64,000 bases of DNA from Hungatella sp. (GTDB taxonomy: Bacteria > Bacillota > Clostridia > Lachnospirales > Lachnospiraceae): assembly GCA_022796015.1 (NCBI GenBank), contig JAAWHU010000009.1, positions 1-64,000 on the forward strand, in the 5' to 3' direction. The notes beneath the pieces are model-generated. The model ran no database searches and had not been told where the DNA came from. It saw nothing but the letters and a program-made list of their open reading frames with translations. Shown here piece by piece: positions 50,811 to 60,186 of the stretch (its first letter is position 1; each line of letters begins with the position of its first letter). The position numbers were made by a program, and so were the translations under genes.

Positions 50811-51986
50811 ATGGAAAATGTGAGTATTCTTCTTATTGGTATCGGCGGTTACGGTACAAATTACATAAAAGAACTGACAGAAAAAAATGTCACATCAGCT
50901 GCGATTGCGGGAATCTGCGAGGTAATGCCGGATGTGAAAGAGAGATTCCCGGTAATAGAGGAGAGAGGGATTCCCCTATTTGAGACGCCGGAAGAGTTTT
51001 ACAAGGACCATAAGGCGGACTTGGCAGTGATCTCTACTCCCATCCATTTACATTTTCAGCAGATTATCACCTGCCTTCGCCATGGGTCTCATGTTCTCAC
51101 GGAGAAACCGGTGTGCACTACCATAGAGGAGGCAAAGAAACTTCTTATGGCAGAGAAGGAGACGGGGCGGTTTGTGTCCGTGGGATATCAGCTGAATTAT
51201 TCCGGCGACGTGCTGGCCATGAAGAAGGATATTTTAAATGGAAGATTTGGAAGGCCTGTAATGTTTAAGGCTCTTCATGCCATGAGCCGCGGGGAAGCCT
51301 ATTACCGAAGAAATAACTGGGCCGGGAGGATCCGGGTCAACGGGTGCATGGTAAATGACAGTCCCTTTAACAATGCCTGCGCCCACCAGTTTCAGAATAT
51401 GACCTTTTTGCTGGGGGATGCCTTAGACCGGGCGGCAGAGCTTTTGGAGGTTACAGGGGAGCTTTACCGGGCCAATGAGGCCGTGGAGAATTTTGACACG
51501 GCGGCAGTGCGCGCCGTAACGCAAAGCGGCGTTCCCATCTACTATTATACCAGCCATGACCTGAAGTCGAAAAAGCTGGGGCCCGTGTCAGAGTATAGGT
51601 TTGAACAGGGAACCATCTATTATGGAAGAGATTTCGGAGAGGGGCCGGTGTGGGAGTATGTGGCGGAGTTTCCGGATGGAAGCCGGTACAGCTACGGCCA
51701 GGTTCCCAAGAGGGAGCGGCTTCAAAAGCTGTATGACGCCATAGAATGTGTGAGAACAGGGGAGCATCCGGTGTGCACCATCCAGTGCGCCATGCCTCAC
51801 TTGGAGGCAGTGAGCCGTCTGGCAGAACTGCCTGTGGCGCCTGCCAGGGAAGAGGCATTGGAATATGTCCTGGAGGATGGGGACCGGTACTGCCGGATTC
51901 GGAATCTGGAGGAGATCTTTTTGATATGCTATGAAAAACAGGTGATGCCTTCTGAGGCGGGGGCGGGCTGGAGCCGGAAGCCTTAA
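50811..51986 (+). CDS. Gfo/Idh/MocA-family oxidoreductase (first of three)
   Basis: About 391 residues. The Rossmann motif is LLIGIGGYGTNYI, followed by STPIHLHFQQII and the EKP motif in HVLTEKPVCTTIEEA. The C-terminal alpha/beta domain binds the sugar. ATG 50811 is chosen because the NAD-binding strand starts right after it and GGAAGG precedes it. Such enzymes use NAD(P) to oxidise or reduce sugars, inositols and glycosides, often at C3. It lies upstream of the binding lipoprotein, separated by about 124 bases that may hold another promoter. Confidence 0.9.
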   Translation: MENVSILLIGIGGYGTNYIKELTEKNVTSAAIAGICEVMPDVKERFPVIEERGIPLFETPEEFYKDHKADLAVISTPIHLHFQQIITCLRHGSHVLTEKPVCTTIEEAKKLLMAEKETGRFVSVGYQLNYSGDVLAMKKDILNGRFGRPVMFKALHAMSRGEAYYRRNNWAGRIRVNGCMVNDSPFNNACAHQFQNMTFLLGDALDRAAELLEVTGELYRANEAVENFDTAAVRAVTQSGVPIYYYTSHDLKSKKLGPVSEYRFEQGTIYYGRDFGEGPVWEYVAEFPDGSRYSYGQVPKRERLQKLYDAIECVRTGEHPVCTIQCAMPHLEAVSRLAELPVAPAREEALEYVLEDGDRYCRIRNLEEIFLICYEKQVMPSEAGAGWSRKP

Positions 51987-52110
51987 GGCTTTGGAAAGGA
52001 TTATAAACAGATGTCTGTGTCTTTGGGGCAGAGGCATACTGGAATAATAAATGGCAGGGAGGCCCTAAGGGCAGCTGACTGCCGAAAATAAGAAAAGGAG
52101 AGGTAAGATT

Positions 52111-53796
52111 ATGAGGAAAACTGCAAGACAGGTAAGTGCAATGGCTATGGCAGCAGCTATGGCGGCGGTGACATTGGCAGGGTGCGGCTCTTCCGGGAGC
52201 TCCACGCCATCTACTACGGCGGCCCCGGCTGCAACAGAAGCTGCCACACAGGCGGCAGGAGGAGAAAGCAGCGCCCCTTCGGCAGAGACCCAGGCTCCGG
52301 CTGCTTCCGACAAACCTTATGAGGGGACCAAGCTGACCTGGTGGACCAAGCTGAATGCCAATGTATCCGCCACGTATCCCAACCTTGGAGACACGCCTTG
52401 GGCCCAGTATATTAAGGAGCAGACAGGAATTGAGATCGAGTTTATTCATCCCACTGTGGGTTCCGAGAAGGAGGAGTTCTCCATTCTGGTTGCCAGCGGA
52501 GAGTATCCCGATATTATTGAGCACACATGGACTGCTTACCCCGGAGGACCAGGGGCGGCCATCAATGACGGCGTGATCATCCAGTTAGATGAGGTTATGG
52601 TTCAGAATGCGCCTAATTTTACAAAGATGATGGCAGACCATCCGGATATTGACCGCATGGTTAAGACTTCTGACGGGCATTATTACTGCTTCCCCTTCTT
52701 AAGAGGAACAGAGCAGCCAAATGTGACTCAGTTTAGTTCCGGTATGCTTTTGAGAAAAGATGTGTTGGATGAAATGGGCTTAGAACTGCCGGAGACCATT
52801 GACGAGTGGGAGACCGTGCTGAGAGCTTATAAGGAACATGGCTTTGAGGTTCCTTTTGTCACCAGAAATGAGTGGCTGAAGGACGTATGGTCACCGGGAT
52901 TTGACAACTGGGGCGATTTCTATGTGGAAGATGGCGTGGTTAAGCACGGACTCATCGAGGACAGCAGAAAAGAGATGATCAGCAAGCTGCGTGATTGGTA
53001 TGCAGAAGGGTTAATCAACCGGGATTGGTTAGTTGATGACAAGTCTTCCAACCAGACTTATTTTACGACAGAGAAGAGCGCAGTGGCTTACGCGCCCTTC
53101 GGCCAGGGCCTTGGGCAGTATACCCAGATTATGAACGAGGCTAATCCGGAGATTACCCAGGAGGATATCCGTTCTACGGTTCCCGTTACTTCTACCAAAG
53201 GAAAGAACGCCAAGTTCTCCAAGATGAACCAGGTATTTGACAAATCCGGTGTGTCCGCAGCCATTACAAGCCAGTGCAAGAATGTGGAAGCAGCTGCATG
53301 GCTTCTGGACTGGATGTACAGTGAAGAAGGAAATCTGTGCTGCAACTTCGGTATTGAGGGACTTACCTTTGAACTGAAGGACGGCGAGCCGGTCTATACC
53401 GATGTTATTATGAAGAATCCTGACGGAATGTCCGTAGCCAACGCCCTGGCCGCTTACACAAGAGCCTCCACTTCCGGCGTATGTGTTCAGGATCCCAGAT
53501 ATATTGAGCAGTATTATGAGCAGGAGAACCAGAAGGAAGCCCTGGAGTTGTCCAAGAAGACAGATATGGGCGAGCATTTCTTCCCGCCCACATCCGTTGC
53601 AAGCGAGGACAGCGAGCGCTACGCAGACATTATCAACAATGTAAAGACCTTGTCTGACGAGATGGAAGCCCAGTTCATCGCCGGCACCGTATCCATGGAC
53701 GAGTGGGACGGCTATATTGCACAGCTGAAGGCTTTCGGAATCGAGGAAGCCATTGAGATGATGCAGAAGGCTTATGATACTTATATGGCCAATTAA
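52111..53796 (+). CDS. Carbohydrate-binding lipoprotein, LplA-like large type
   Basis: 561 residues. Signal peptide with lipobox LAGC near residue 25, then an Ala/Thr/Ser-rich linker to about residue 70 and a family 1 binding domain (GTKLTWWTKLNANVSATYPN; VASGEYPDIIEH; AAWLLDWMYSEEGN). The long form is typical of importers with LplB/LplC permeases, which here lie 7.5 kb downstream at 61287-63172. AAGGAGAGG precedes the ATG. Confidence 0.93.
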   Translation: MRKTARQVSAMAMAAAMAAVTLAGCGSSGSSTPSTTAAPAATEAATQAAGGESSAPSAETQAPAASDKPYEGTKLTWWTKLNANVSATYPNLGDTPWAQYIKEQTGIEIEFIHPTVGSEKEEFSILVASGEYPDIIEHTWTAYPGGPGAAINDGVIIQLDEVMVQNAPNFTKMMADHPDIDRMVKTSDGHYYCFPFLRGTEQPNVTQFSSGMLLRKDVLDEMGLELPETIDEWETVLRAYKEHGFEVPFVTRNEWLKDVWSPGFDNWGDFYVEDGVVKHGLIEDSRKEMISKLRDWYAEGLINRDWLVDDKSSNQTYFTTEKSAVAYAPFGQGLGQYTQIMNEANPEITQEDIRSTVPVTSTKGKNAKFSKMNQVFDKSGVSAAITSQCKNVEAAAWLLDWMYSEEGNLCCNFGIEGLTFELKDGEPVYTDVIMKNPDGMSVANALAAYTRASTSGVCVQDPRYIEQYYEQENQKEALELSKKTDMGEHFFPPTSVASEDSERYADIINNVKTLSDEMEAQFIAGTVSMDEWDGYIAQLKAFGIEEAIEMMQKAYDTYMAN

Positions 53797-53837
53797 GGAA
53801 TGAATCGAAGGTGCTGCACCTGAGGGGGATAAGGTTT

Positions 53838-53882
53838 GGCCGGCCTCTCGGGGGCAGTGCCTTTTTTGTGGGGAGGCCGGCC
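53838..53882 (+). promoter_or_regulatory. G/C-rich hairpin after the lipoprotein gene
   Basis: GGCCGGCCTC (53838-53847) pairs perfectly with GAGGCCGGCC (53873-53882), with the T-run inside the loop rather than after it. It may protect the abundant lipoprotein mRNA or partly stop transcription before the lyase gene. Confidence 0.5.
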
Positions 53883-53915
53883 TCCCCAGCCAACCCGAAA
53901 AGAAAGGATCGCGAT

Positions 53916-55934
53916 ATGGATAGAATGATGGAATTGCTGAACCGGTTAGATTACACTGTGCCGGGGCTTTTGAAAGCAGGAGAATTGTACGAGAAAGGAG
54001 ACCTTGAAGGCGCCATGGATGCGGTGGCGGAGCATTTCCGTACCAGAAAGGGGCCAAGGTATCTTTTTGATGCGGAGGATATGAAGGGATTTGAGGATTC
54101 CCAGATTCTGGGCGAAGCCGAGGAGGTCATGAATCACAAGATTTACGGATACCAGTTTCCAGGGGAGATCGAGTGGTCTTTTAATCCTACGGCGGATACG
54201 TCCAGGGATAATGAGTGGAGCTGGTCTCTGTTCCGCCATATCTACTGGCAGCCTCTCGCAAGGGCTTACGTGATGACGGGGGATGAGAAGTACACCAGGG
54301 AATTCCTTCATCAGATGAGGGAGTTTGAGCGGTATTGGCCGGCAAAGCCCTTTATGGAGGACGATACCTTTGAGACCAAGTTTAAGTTTCCGGGCCATGC
54401 ATGGCGTACCATCGAGACGGCCATGAGAATGTATACCTCCTGGCTTCCCTGTATGGAGGCGTTCAGGCGGTCCGAGAGCTGGGGACGAGAGGACTGGGTG
54501 TCCTTTTTGACTCAGGTCTGCGACCATGCTGATTTTCTTATGACCCACTACAGCAATCACAACCGCTCCAGCAACTGGCTGACTATGGAGTCCGGGGCCT
54601 TGCTGCAGTGCGGAATCATGTTTCCGGAGATCCGGTCAGAGTGGAAGATTACCGGGTATGAGAGAGTGATGCATGAGGTGAAGTATTCCTTTGACAATGA
54701 CGGAATCCACATGGAGAGGACTCCCATTTACCATATGGTGGCGGCAGGGGTGTATCTGCAGTGCTATAGGCTCTGCAAGCTAAACGGGATTCCTGTGGCG
54801 CCTTATGCCCTGCCTACTCTGGTGAAGGCGGCGGATTTCCTTCTCAGCCTGGTGAAGCCGGATTTCTCCACACCCATGATCGGGGACGCAGACCGGGTGG
54901 ATCTTTTGACCAGGCGGTGCGATACGTCTCTGTATGAGGGCATGAATCTGACCTTTGATCCCAAGGATCTCAACGAGATGAGGGCTTATTTCAGAACCTT
55001 GTATGAGGTTACGGGGCGGGAGGATTTTCTGTGGGCCGCCACCAAGGGGAAGGAAGGAAAGGAGCCCAAGGAGCACAATTTTGCTTACCGGGATGCAGGG
55101 ATCTATGTGATGCGCTCCGGATGGGGCAGTGAGGACAATTATTTCCACGTTCACGGGGTACAGCTGGAGCGGGGGGAGAAGAGCACCCATTCCCACAACG
55201 ACACCGGGCATCTGGAGCTTCATGTAAAGGGTGAGGATATCTTAACGGACAGCGGGCGGTATATCTATAACAGCTCCTGCTGGAAGGACTGGCGCCACTA
55301 TTTTCTGTCAGCCAAGGCCCACAATACGCTCTATGTGGACGACCATGAGATGGGTACGGTTCCGGGCGTGACCAGGGTGAGAGGGGTCAGGACCTATTGC
55401 CATGGGTTTGTGGAGAATGATCAGTACCGGATGATTGATATTTCCCATAACGGGTATGTGTACCGGGAGGATCCGATTTATCACAGAAGGCGGGTGGTGA
55501 ATCTGCCGGGAGATCTGTTTATCATTGACGATCAGGTGACAGGGCTGGGACTGTCGGAACATGATATGAGGCTGTATTTTAATTTTGCCTTTGGTGAGCT
55601 TTCTCATAAGGGCGGCGGGGAGTTTGGTTATGTGTCCCAGAAGGGGCGCCGCTATGATGTAAGGGTGAAGGCGTCCAAGGACGTAGACTTTGAAATTCTT
55701 AAGGGCAGTGAGGAGCCCATTGGAGGATGGATTTCCTATGGGTATGCCTGGAGAAAGGCTATCCCTCAGCTTGCGGTGAAGACTAATGGGCCGGTTCCTG
55801 TAAGATTCGTGACGGTAATGGGGCCGGAGGGCTGTGAGGCCCGGGTTTTGGTGACCCTTGAGGAAGTGAAGGTGGAGCTGGCAGGCGGCCGGGTGCTCAT
55901 TATGGGCGAAGATGAAGTCCGGATAGAGGAGTGA
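53916..55934 (+). CDS. Heparinase II/III-fold polysaccharide lyase-like enzyme, cytoplasmic
   Basis: About 672 residues. The N-terminal half is an alpha/alpha toroid (WSWSLFRHIYWQPLARAY, WRTIETAMRMY, HYSNHNRSSNWL). The C-terminal half is a beta-sandwich with STHSHNDTGHLELHVKGEDILTDSGRYIY, the heparinase II/III-like signature that includes catalytic His and Tyr. Such enzymes split uronic-acid-containing glycans (heparan, alginate, ulvan types) by beta-elimination. It has no signal peptide, so it would act on imported oligosaccharides. ATG 53916 follows AAAGGA. The glycan is not known. Confidence 0.85.
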   Translation: MDRMMELLNRLDYTVPGLLKAGELYEKGDLEGAMDAVAEHFRTRKGPRYLFDAEDMKGFEDSQILGEAEEVMNHKIYGYQFPGEIEWSFNPTADTSRDNEWSWSLFRHIYWQPLARAYVMTGDEKYTREFLHQMREFERYWPAKPFMEDDTFETKFKFPGHAWRTIETAMRMYTSWLPCMEAFRRSESWGREDWVSFLTQVCDHADFLMTHYSNHNRSSNWLTMESGALLQCGIMFPEIRSEWKITGYERVMHEVKYSFDNDGIHMERTPIYHMVAAGVYLQCYRLCKLNGIPVAPYALPTLVKAADFLLSLVKPDFSTPMIGDADRVDLLTRRCDTSLYEGMNLTFDPKDLNEMRAYFRTLYEVTGREDFLWAATKGKEGKEPKEHNFAYRDAGIYVMRSGWGSEDNYFHVHGVQLERGEKSTHSHNDTGHLELHVKGEDILTDSGRYIYNSSCWKDWRHYFLSAKAHNTLYVDDHEMGTVPGVTRVRGVRTYCHGFVENDQYRMIDISHNGYVYREDPIYHRRRVVNLPGDLFIIDDQVTGLGLSEHDMRLYFNFAFGELSHKGGGEFGYVSQKGRRYDVRVKASKDVDFEILKGSEEPIGGWISYGYAWRKAIPQLAVKTNGPVPVRFVTVMGPEGCEARVLVTLEEVKVELAGGRVLIMGEDEVRIEE

Positions 55935-55938
55935 TGAT

Positions 55939-56715
55939 ATGAGATATGGGATTTGTACGGGTCTGGAGAATCTGGAGCTGCTAGAGAGGCTGGGCTATGA
56001 TTATATCGAGCTGTCGGTGACGGCCACCATGAATCTGGAGCCCAAGGCCCTTTGGGAGTACCGGGAGAAATTGAAAAGCTCCAAGGTGAAATGTGAGGCC
56101 TTTAATATTTTATTTCCCAAGACCATGGAACTCATAGGGGGTAATACCTCGGAAGAGGAGCTTAGGGAGTATCTCCATAAGGCCATGGCTTTGATTCAAA
56201 GTTTTGGAGCCGAGGTGGTGGTGTTTGGAAGCGGTAAATGCAGACGATGCCCCAAAGGGATGACCTACGGGGAGGCCTACAGACAGCTGGTGAAGGTATA
56301 CCGGATTACAGGAGAGATCGCTGGGGAGTACGGGGTGAAGGTGGTCATTGAGCCTTTGAGCCGGAAGGAGACCAACATGATCTGTACCATGGCGGAGGGA
56401 GCCATCCTGGAGTCTGATGTGGCTCATCCCAATGTGGGGCTGCTTTCCGATTTCTTCCATGTGTGCGCCAACAGCGATTCTATAGACGATATTGGGGTCA
56501 TCAGAAATTTCGGCCATATCCATATTGCCTCGGGAAAGGGGAGACGGTATCCTGTCTCTCAGGAAGGGGAATGCTACGGGGAGTTTATAAAGGCCTTACA
56601 GGATGCAGGGTATAACGGAAGAATCAGTATTGAGGGAAAGACAGAGGACATGGAGAAAGACGGCGCGGCGGCGCTGGTTCTTTTGAGGGAATTGGAGGGC
56701 AGGAGCTATGAGTAA
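55939..56715 (+). CDS. TIM-barrel sugar isomerase/epimerase-like protein
   Basis: 258 residues of the xylose isomerase-like/AP endonuclease 2 family. It begins YGICTGLENLELLERLGYDYIELS. Probable metal ligands are in VVIEPLSRKETN, VGLLSDFFHV, FGHIHIASGKGR and RISIEGKT. GAGGAG precedes ATG 55939, five bases after the lyase stop. In loci with Gfo/Idh/MocA enzymes, such proteins can act as isomerases or as lyases on 3-keto sugars. The exact reaction is open. Confidence 0.87.
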   Translation: MRYGICTGLENLELLERLGYDYIELSVTATMNLEPKALWEYREKLKSSKVKCEAFNILFPKTMELIGGNTSEEELREYLHKAMALIQSFGAEVVVFGSGKCRRCPKGMTYGEAYRQLVKVYRITGEIAGEYGVKVVIEPLSRKETNMICTMAEGAILESDVAHPNVGLLSDFFHVCANSDSIDDIGVIRNFGHIHIASGKGRRYPVSQEGECYGEFIKALQDAGYNGRISIEGKTEDMEKDGAAALVLLRELEGRSYE

Positions 56716-57829
56716 GGTAAGACTTGGAATCATCGGTTACGGAAATATCGGTAGTCAGCACGGAAGAAGCATTAAGGCGGGGAAGATTCCTCCTGTGGAG
56801 CTGGCGGCCGTGGCGGATATTAACCCGGACAGGCTGAAGACAGCCAGGGATACCTTCGGCATGGAGCTGCCGGTGTTTGGCAGTGCAGAGGAACTGATCC
56901 ATTCGGGCCTTTGTGACGGGGTTTTGATCGCCACGCCTCACTACTATCATCCCTCCATGGCCATTGAGGCTATGGAGGCCGGGCTTCATGTGCTGGTGGA
57001 GAAGCCTGCCGGGGTTTATACAAAGCAGGTGGAGCGAATGGACGAGACGGCAAGAAGACACCCGGAGCTTGTGTACTGTATGGACTTTAACCAGAGGACC
57101 AATCCCCTCTACGCAAAGGTGAAGGAGCTTTTGGAAAGCGGGGAGCTGGGGCAGATGAAGCGGGTGATCTGGATTATTACGGACTGGTACCGGTCTCAGA
57201 GCTATTATGACCAGGGGGGCTGGAGGGCTACCTGGGATGGCGAGGGCGGCGGCGTCCTTTTGAATCAGAATCCTCACAACCTGGATCTGTGGCAGTGGAT
57301 GTGCGGCATGCCCAAAAGGGTGAAATCCAACGTGTATTACGGGAAGCACAGGAAGATTGACGTGGAAGATGATGTGACCGCTTTGGTGGAGTATGAAAAC
57401 GGTGCCACAGGCTGTTACATCACGACGGTGGGAGATGCCCCCGGCACCAACCGTTTGGAGATTGACGGGGAGCGTGGTAAGATTGTAGTTGAGGATGGAA
57501 CCTTAAAGTTCTGGCGGCTGAGAGTGCCGGAGCCGGAGTTCAACGCGTCCTACCGGGGCGGCCTTGGGAAGCCGGAGGTATGGGAGTGCGAGATTCCCGT
57601 AAAGGGGACTTATACGTCTCATCCGGGGATTATTACGAATTTCTGCAATGCCATTTTAAAGGGAGAGAAGAGAATTGCCCCCGGTGAGGAAGGAATCAAG
57701 GGCCTTCAGATTTCCAATGCCATTCATCTGTCGTCCTGGCTTGGGGGACAGTGGGTGGAGCTGCCTCTTGATGGGGAGCTGTTCCTTGAGAAGCTAAAGG
57801 AACGCTGCCGCAGACCGGTGATTGAGTGA
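56708..57829 (+). CDS. Gfo/Idh/MocA-family oxidoreductase (second of three)
   Basis: 373 residues. Rossmann motif LGIIGYGNIGSQHGRSI, ATPHYYHPSMAIEAMEAGLHVLVEKPAGV with the conserved Glu-Lys-Pro, and a C-terminal substrate domain with GGVLLNQNPHNLDLWQWMCGMP, where the His is usually catalytic. It overlaps the TIM-barrel gene by 8 bases, so the pair is likely coupled in translation and in metabolism. Confidence 0.93.
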   Translation: MSKVRLGIIGYGNIGSQHGRSIKAGKIPPVELAAVADINPDRLKTARDTFGMELPVFGSAEELIHSGLCDGVLIATPHYYHPSMAIEAMEAGLHVLVEKPAGVYTKQVERMDETARRHPELVYCMDFNQRTNPLYAKVKELLESGELGQMKRVIWIITDWYRSQSYYDQGGWRATWDGEGGGVLLNQNPHNLDLWQWMCGMPKRVKSNVYYGKHRKIDVEDDVTALVEYENGATGCYITTVGDAPGTNRLEIDGERGKIVVEDGTLKFWRLRVPEPEFNASYRGGLGKPEVWECEIPVKGTYTSHPGIITNFCNAILKGEKRIAPGEEGIKGLQISNAIHLSSWLGGQWVELPLDGELFLEKLKERCRRPVIE

Positions 57830-57843
57830 GGGGCCAATAAAAT

Positions 57844-60186
57844 ATGACCAGGGAGGTGCAGAAGAACGTGGAGAAGAGAAACAGGAAGCTATACAGGATG
57901 TTCACCAAGTGGAGTTTGTCCTATGTGATATTGTCTACAGTGGGGATTCTTGTCATTTTCTTCTGCACTATGAAATATAATGAGGCTCTCAGGGCAGATC
58001 TGGAGTATACCAATTCGGTGCAGCTGGAGCTGGTGCAGCTTCAGATGGACAGAAATGTAAGGAATCTCCGGTCATTTGCAAGCAAGGCCAATCTCAATAA
58101 AATGGTGAACAGCTTAAGGGAGCTGGATTCCTATGAGGACGTGTCCAGGTATGAGCTGTATGTGCTTATGAAGGAGCTGGCCGGCGAGATGCTCTGGGAA
58201 AGCGGAAGCAAGGATACTTTTCTGTATTTTCCGGCCATGGATCTGCTGCTTTCAGGGAGCTATTACAATAACAGCAAGGATTATTTTGATGTGTTTTTTG
58301 AGGCCTATGGCTTCAGCTACGACGATTGGTATGAGGTGATCTGCAAAGATTACCGGGCAGCGCAGATTTTCGCTCTGGATACCAAGAAGGGGAAGCCCCT
58401 TTTTGTCCTTGTAAAGCCTTTGGACAGCAGCAGCAGGCAGACTCCGGCAGTGAATGCCATTATGATACTGGATATGGAGGAGATTTTGCGGGCTTCCCAG
58501 TGGCTGAGCCAGGACCGGGATAACATCTGTATTGTGGACAAGCTCAACAAGAAGGTGGTGTCCCATAAAGCATTAGACCCGGCGGTCAAGGAGATTCTTC
58601 TGGGAGGCCGGGCGGTCAGGGAGAGCAACTGGAGATTTGAGGCCGGGGATTCCGTGGTATCTTTGGTGTCCTCCATCTATGAGAACTGGGATTATGTGGT
58701 TATTACCCAGGAGCAGGTCACGGCGGCCAGGATCGGGGAGATGCAGAAGCTGGTGGTCTTTTTAATCCTGATTTATCTGGCCATCAGCGCCGGAACCATC
58801 GGGTATGCGTCCTTCAGGCACTATCTTCCCATTCAGAAGCTGATCCATATTCTGCAGCAGGAGGAGCCGGCGGAGGATCATATGGGCGGTGACGCCTATG
58901 AGTATATCAGTAAGTCGGTGCACAAGCTGGTGGATCAGAACCGGGAGCATACCAGCGTTATCAGCAGGCAGAGAAATGCCATAAGCAGAGAGCTTCTCCA
59001 CAGGCTTTTGACGGAGAAGCAGGCCACGGATCTTATCGGCGAGGGGCTTCTCGGGCAGTACGGGATCCATGTGGGAAACAGTCTCTGCGGGATTCTTGCC
59101 TACCGGATGGAGGAGGTCTTGCCGGGTGAGGGCGGGGATACCCAGGAGATGTCCTGGTTTATTCTGAAAAATGTGACGGAGGAAAACCTGTCCCAGGAGG
59201 ATTTCAGAGTCCTCTGCTTCAGGGAAGGCCGCCAGGAACTGATCTTCTTATTCTGGTGTGAGGATGAGGAGAAGGAGATAGGGGAGGGAGCTTTGGAGGC
59301 TCTGAGGACTTCCATGGAGTTTGTGGACAGTCATTTTAAGATTCCCTATGAGGCGGCTCTCAGCGACCTTCACCGGGGGACAGGGGAGATTTACCTGGCT
59401 TACCGGGAAGTGTGCCGGGTGTTTGAATACCGGAGAAAGGGAGAGGGGAAACAGATTGTCTCTTACAGGGAGATCAACCTTCTTCCCGTAGATACTCTTT
59501 TAAAATATCCCATTGATGTGGAGAACCGTCTGACCCACTGGGTGAGTACAGGGGACGGGGAGGCGGCCTGCCGGGAGGTGCGTCAGCTTCTGGAGGATAA
59601 TCAGGCTAACTGCCTGGAGCCGGAGGCTATGCAGTTTCTGGTGAGCAACATCGGGACCAGCGTCATGCGTGTGGCAGGAGGCGGGGCAAAGGGCACCGGC
59701 CTTCCCGGATTCCAGAAGGCTCTCATGGAGGCCTGCAGAAGCGGGGACACAGGGAGAATGCAGGAGGAGCTGGAACGCCTGGTCACGGCGGCCTGCCGGG
59801 AGATGGACGAGTTAAACCGGCAGGAGCGGGACAATCAGAAGGGAAAGCTGTATCAGGAGATCAGGGCCTTTGTGGAGGAGAATTACTGGGATGGGGAGTT
59901 GAGCGTCAATTCCATGGCAGACCATTTTGGCGTACAGCCCACCTATCTGTCCCGGGTCTTTAAGGAGCTGTCAGGGGACAAGCTGTCCCAGTATATCCAT
60001 ATGGTGCGTCTGGTTCATGTGAAGGAAATGCTTCTTAAGGACGTGCGTCTGGAGGATATTGCCGTGGAGTGCGGGTTTGGAAGCCAGAGGACGTTTTTAA
60101 GGATTTTTAAGCAGTATGAGGGAGTAACTCCCACTCAATATAAGGAGCTGGAGGAGAAGAGGCGAAAGGAGGAGCAGCGGTTATGA
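57844..60186 (+). CDS. Membrane-bound AraC-family sensor-regulator
   Basis: 780 residues. One membrane helix near residues 25-45, an extracellular region of about 255 residues of cache-like character, and a second helix near residues 303-325. A long cytoplasmic linker leads to a C-terminal AraC HTH: ELSVNSMADHFGVQPTYLSRVFKELSGDKLSQYI, then VRLEDIAVECGFGSQRTFLRIFKQYEGVTPTQYK. There is no receiver or kinase domain, so sensing and DNA binding are in one chain. It lies inside the locus it probably controls. The start lacks a strong site; ATG 57898 is a weaker alternative. Confidence 0.9.
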   Translation: MTREVQKNVEKRNRKLYRMFTKWSLSYVILSTVGILVIFFCTMKYNEALRADLEYTNSVQLELVQLQMDRNVRNLRSFASKANLNKMVNSLRELDSYEDVSRYELYVLMKELAGEMLWESGSKDTFLYFPAMDLLLSGSYYNNSKDYFDVFFEAYGFSYDDWYEVICKDYRAAQIFALDTKKGKPLFVLVKPLDSSSRQTPAVNAIMILDMEEILRASQWLSQDRDNICIVDKLNKKVVSHKALDPAVKEILLGGRAVRESNWRFEAGDSVVSLVSSIYENWDYVVITQEQVTAARIGEMQKLVVFLILIYLAISAGTIGYASFRHYLPIQKLIHILQQEEPAEDHMGGDAYEYISKSVHKLVDQNREHTSVISRQRNAISRELLHRLLTEKQATDLIGEGLLGQYGIHVGNSLCGILAYRMEEVLPGEGGDTQEMSWFILKNVTEENLSQEDFRVLCFREGRQELIFLFWCEDEEKEIGEGALEALRTSMEFVDSHFKIPYEAALSDLHRGTGEIYLAYREVCRVFEYRRKGEGKQIVSYREINLLPVDTLLKYPIDVENRLTHWVSTGDGEAACREVRQLLEDNQANCLEPEAMQFLVSNIGTSVMRVAGGGAKGTGLPGFQKALMEACRSGDTGRMQEELERLVTAACREMDELNRQERDNQKGKLYQEIRAFVEENYWDGELSVNSMADHFGVQPTYLSRVFKELSGDKLSQYIHMVRLVHVKEMLLKDVRLEDIAVECGFGSQRTFLRIFKQYEGVTPTQYKELEEKRRKEEQRL

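Noticed and set aside
51451..52524. Minus-strand open frame (357 codons) across the first oxidoreductase and the lipoprotein genes
   Set aside because: It overlaps two clear genes on the other strand and its translation is low-complexity Pro/Ser/Arg-rich with no family features.
53029..54057. Minus-strand open frame (342 codons) opposite the lipoprotein and lyase genes
   Set aside because: Antisense to two good genes with no promoter, ribosome binding site or recognisable motif.
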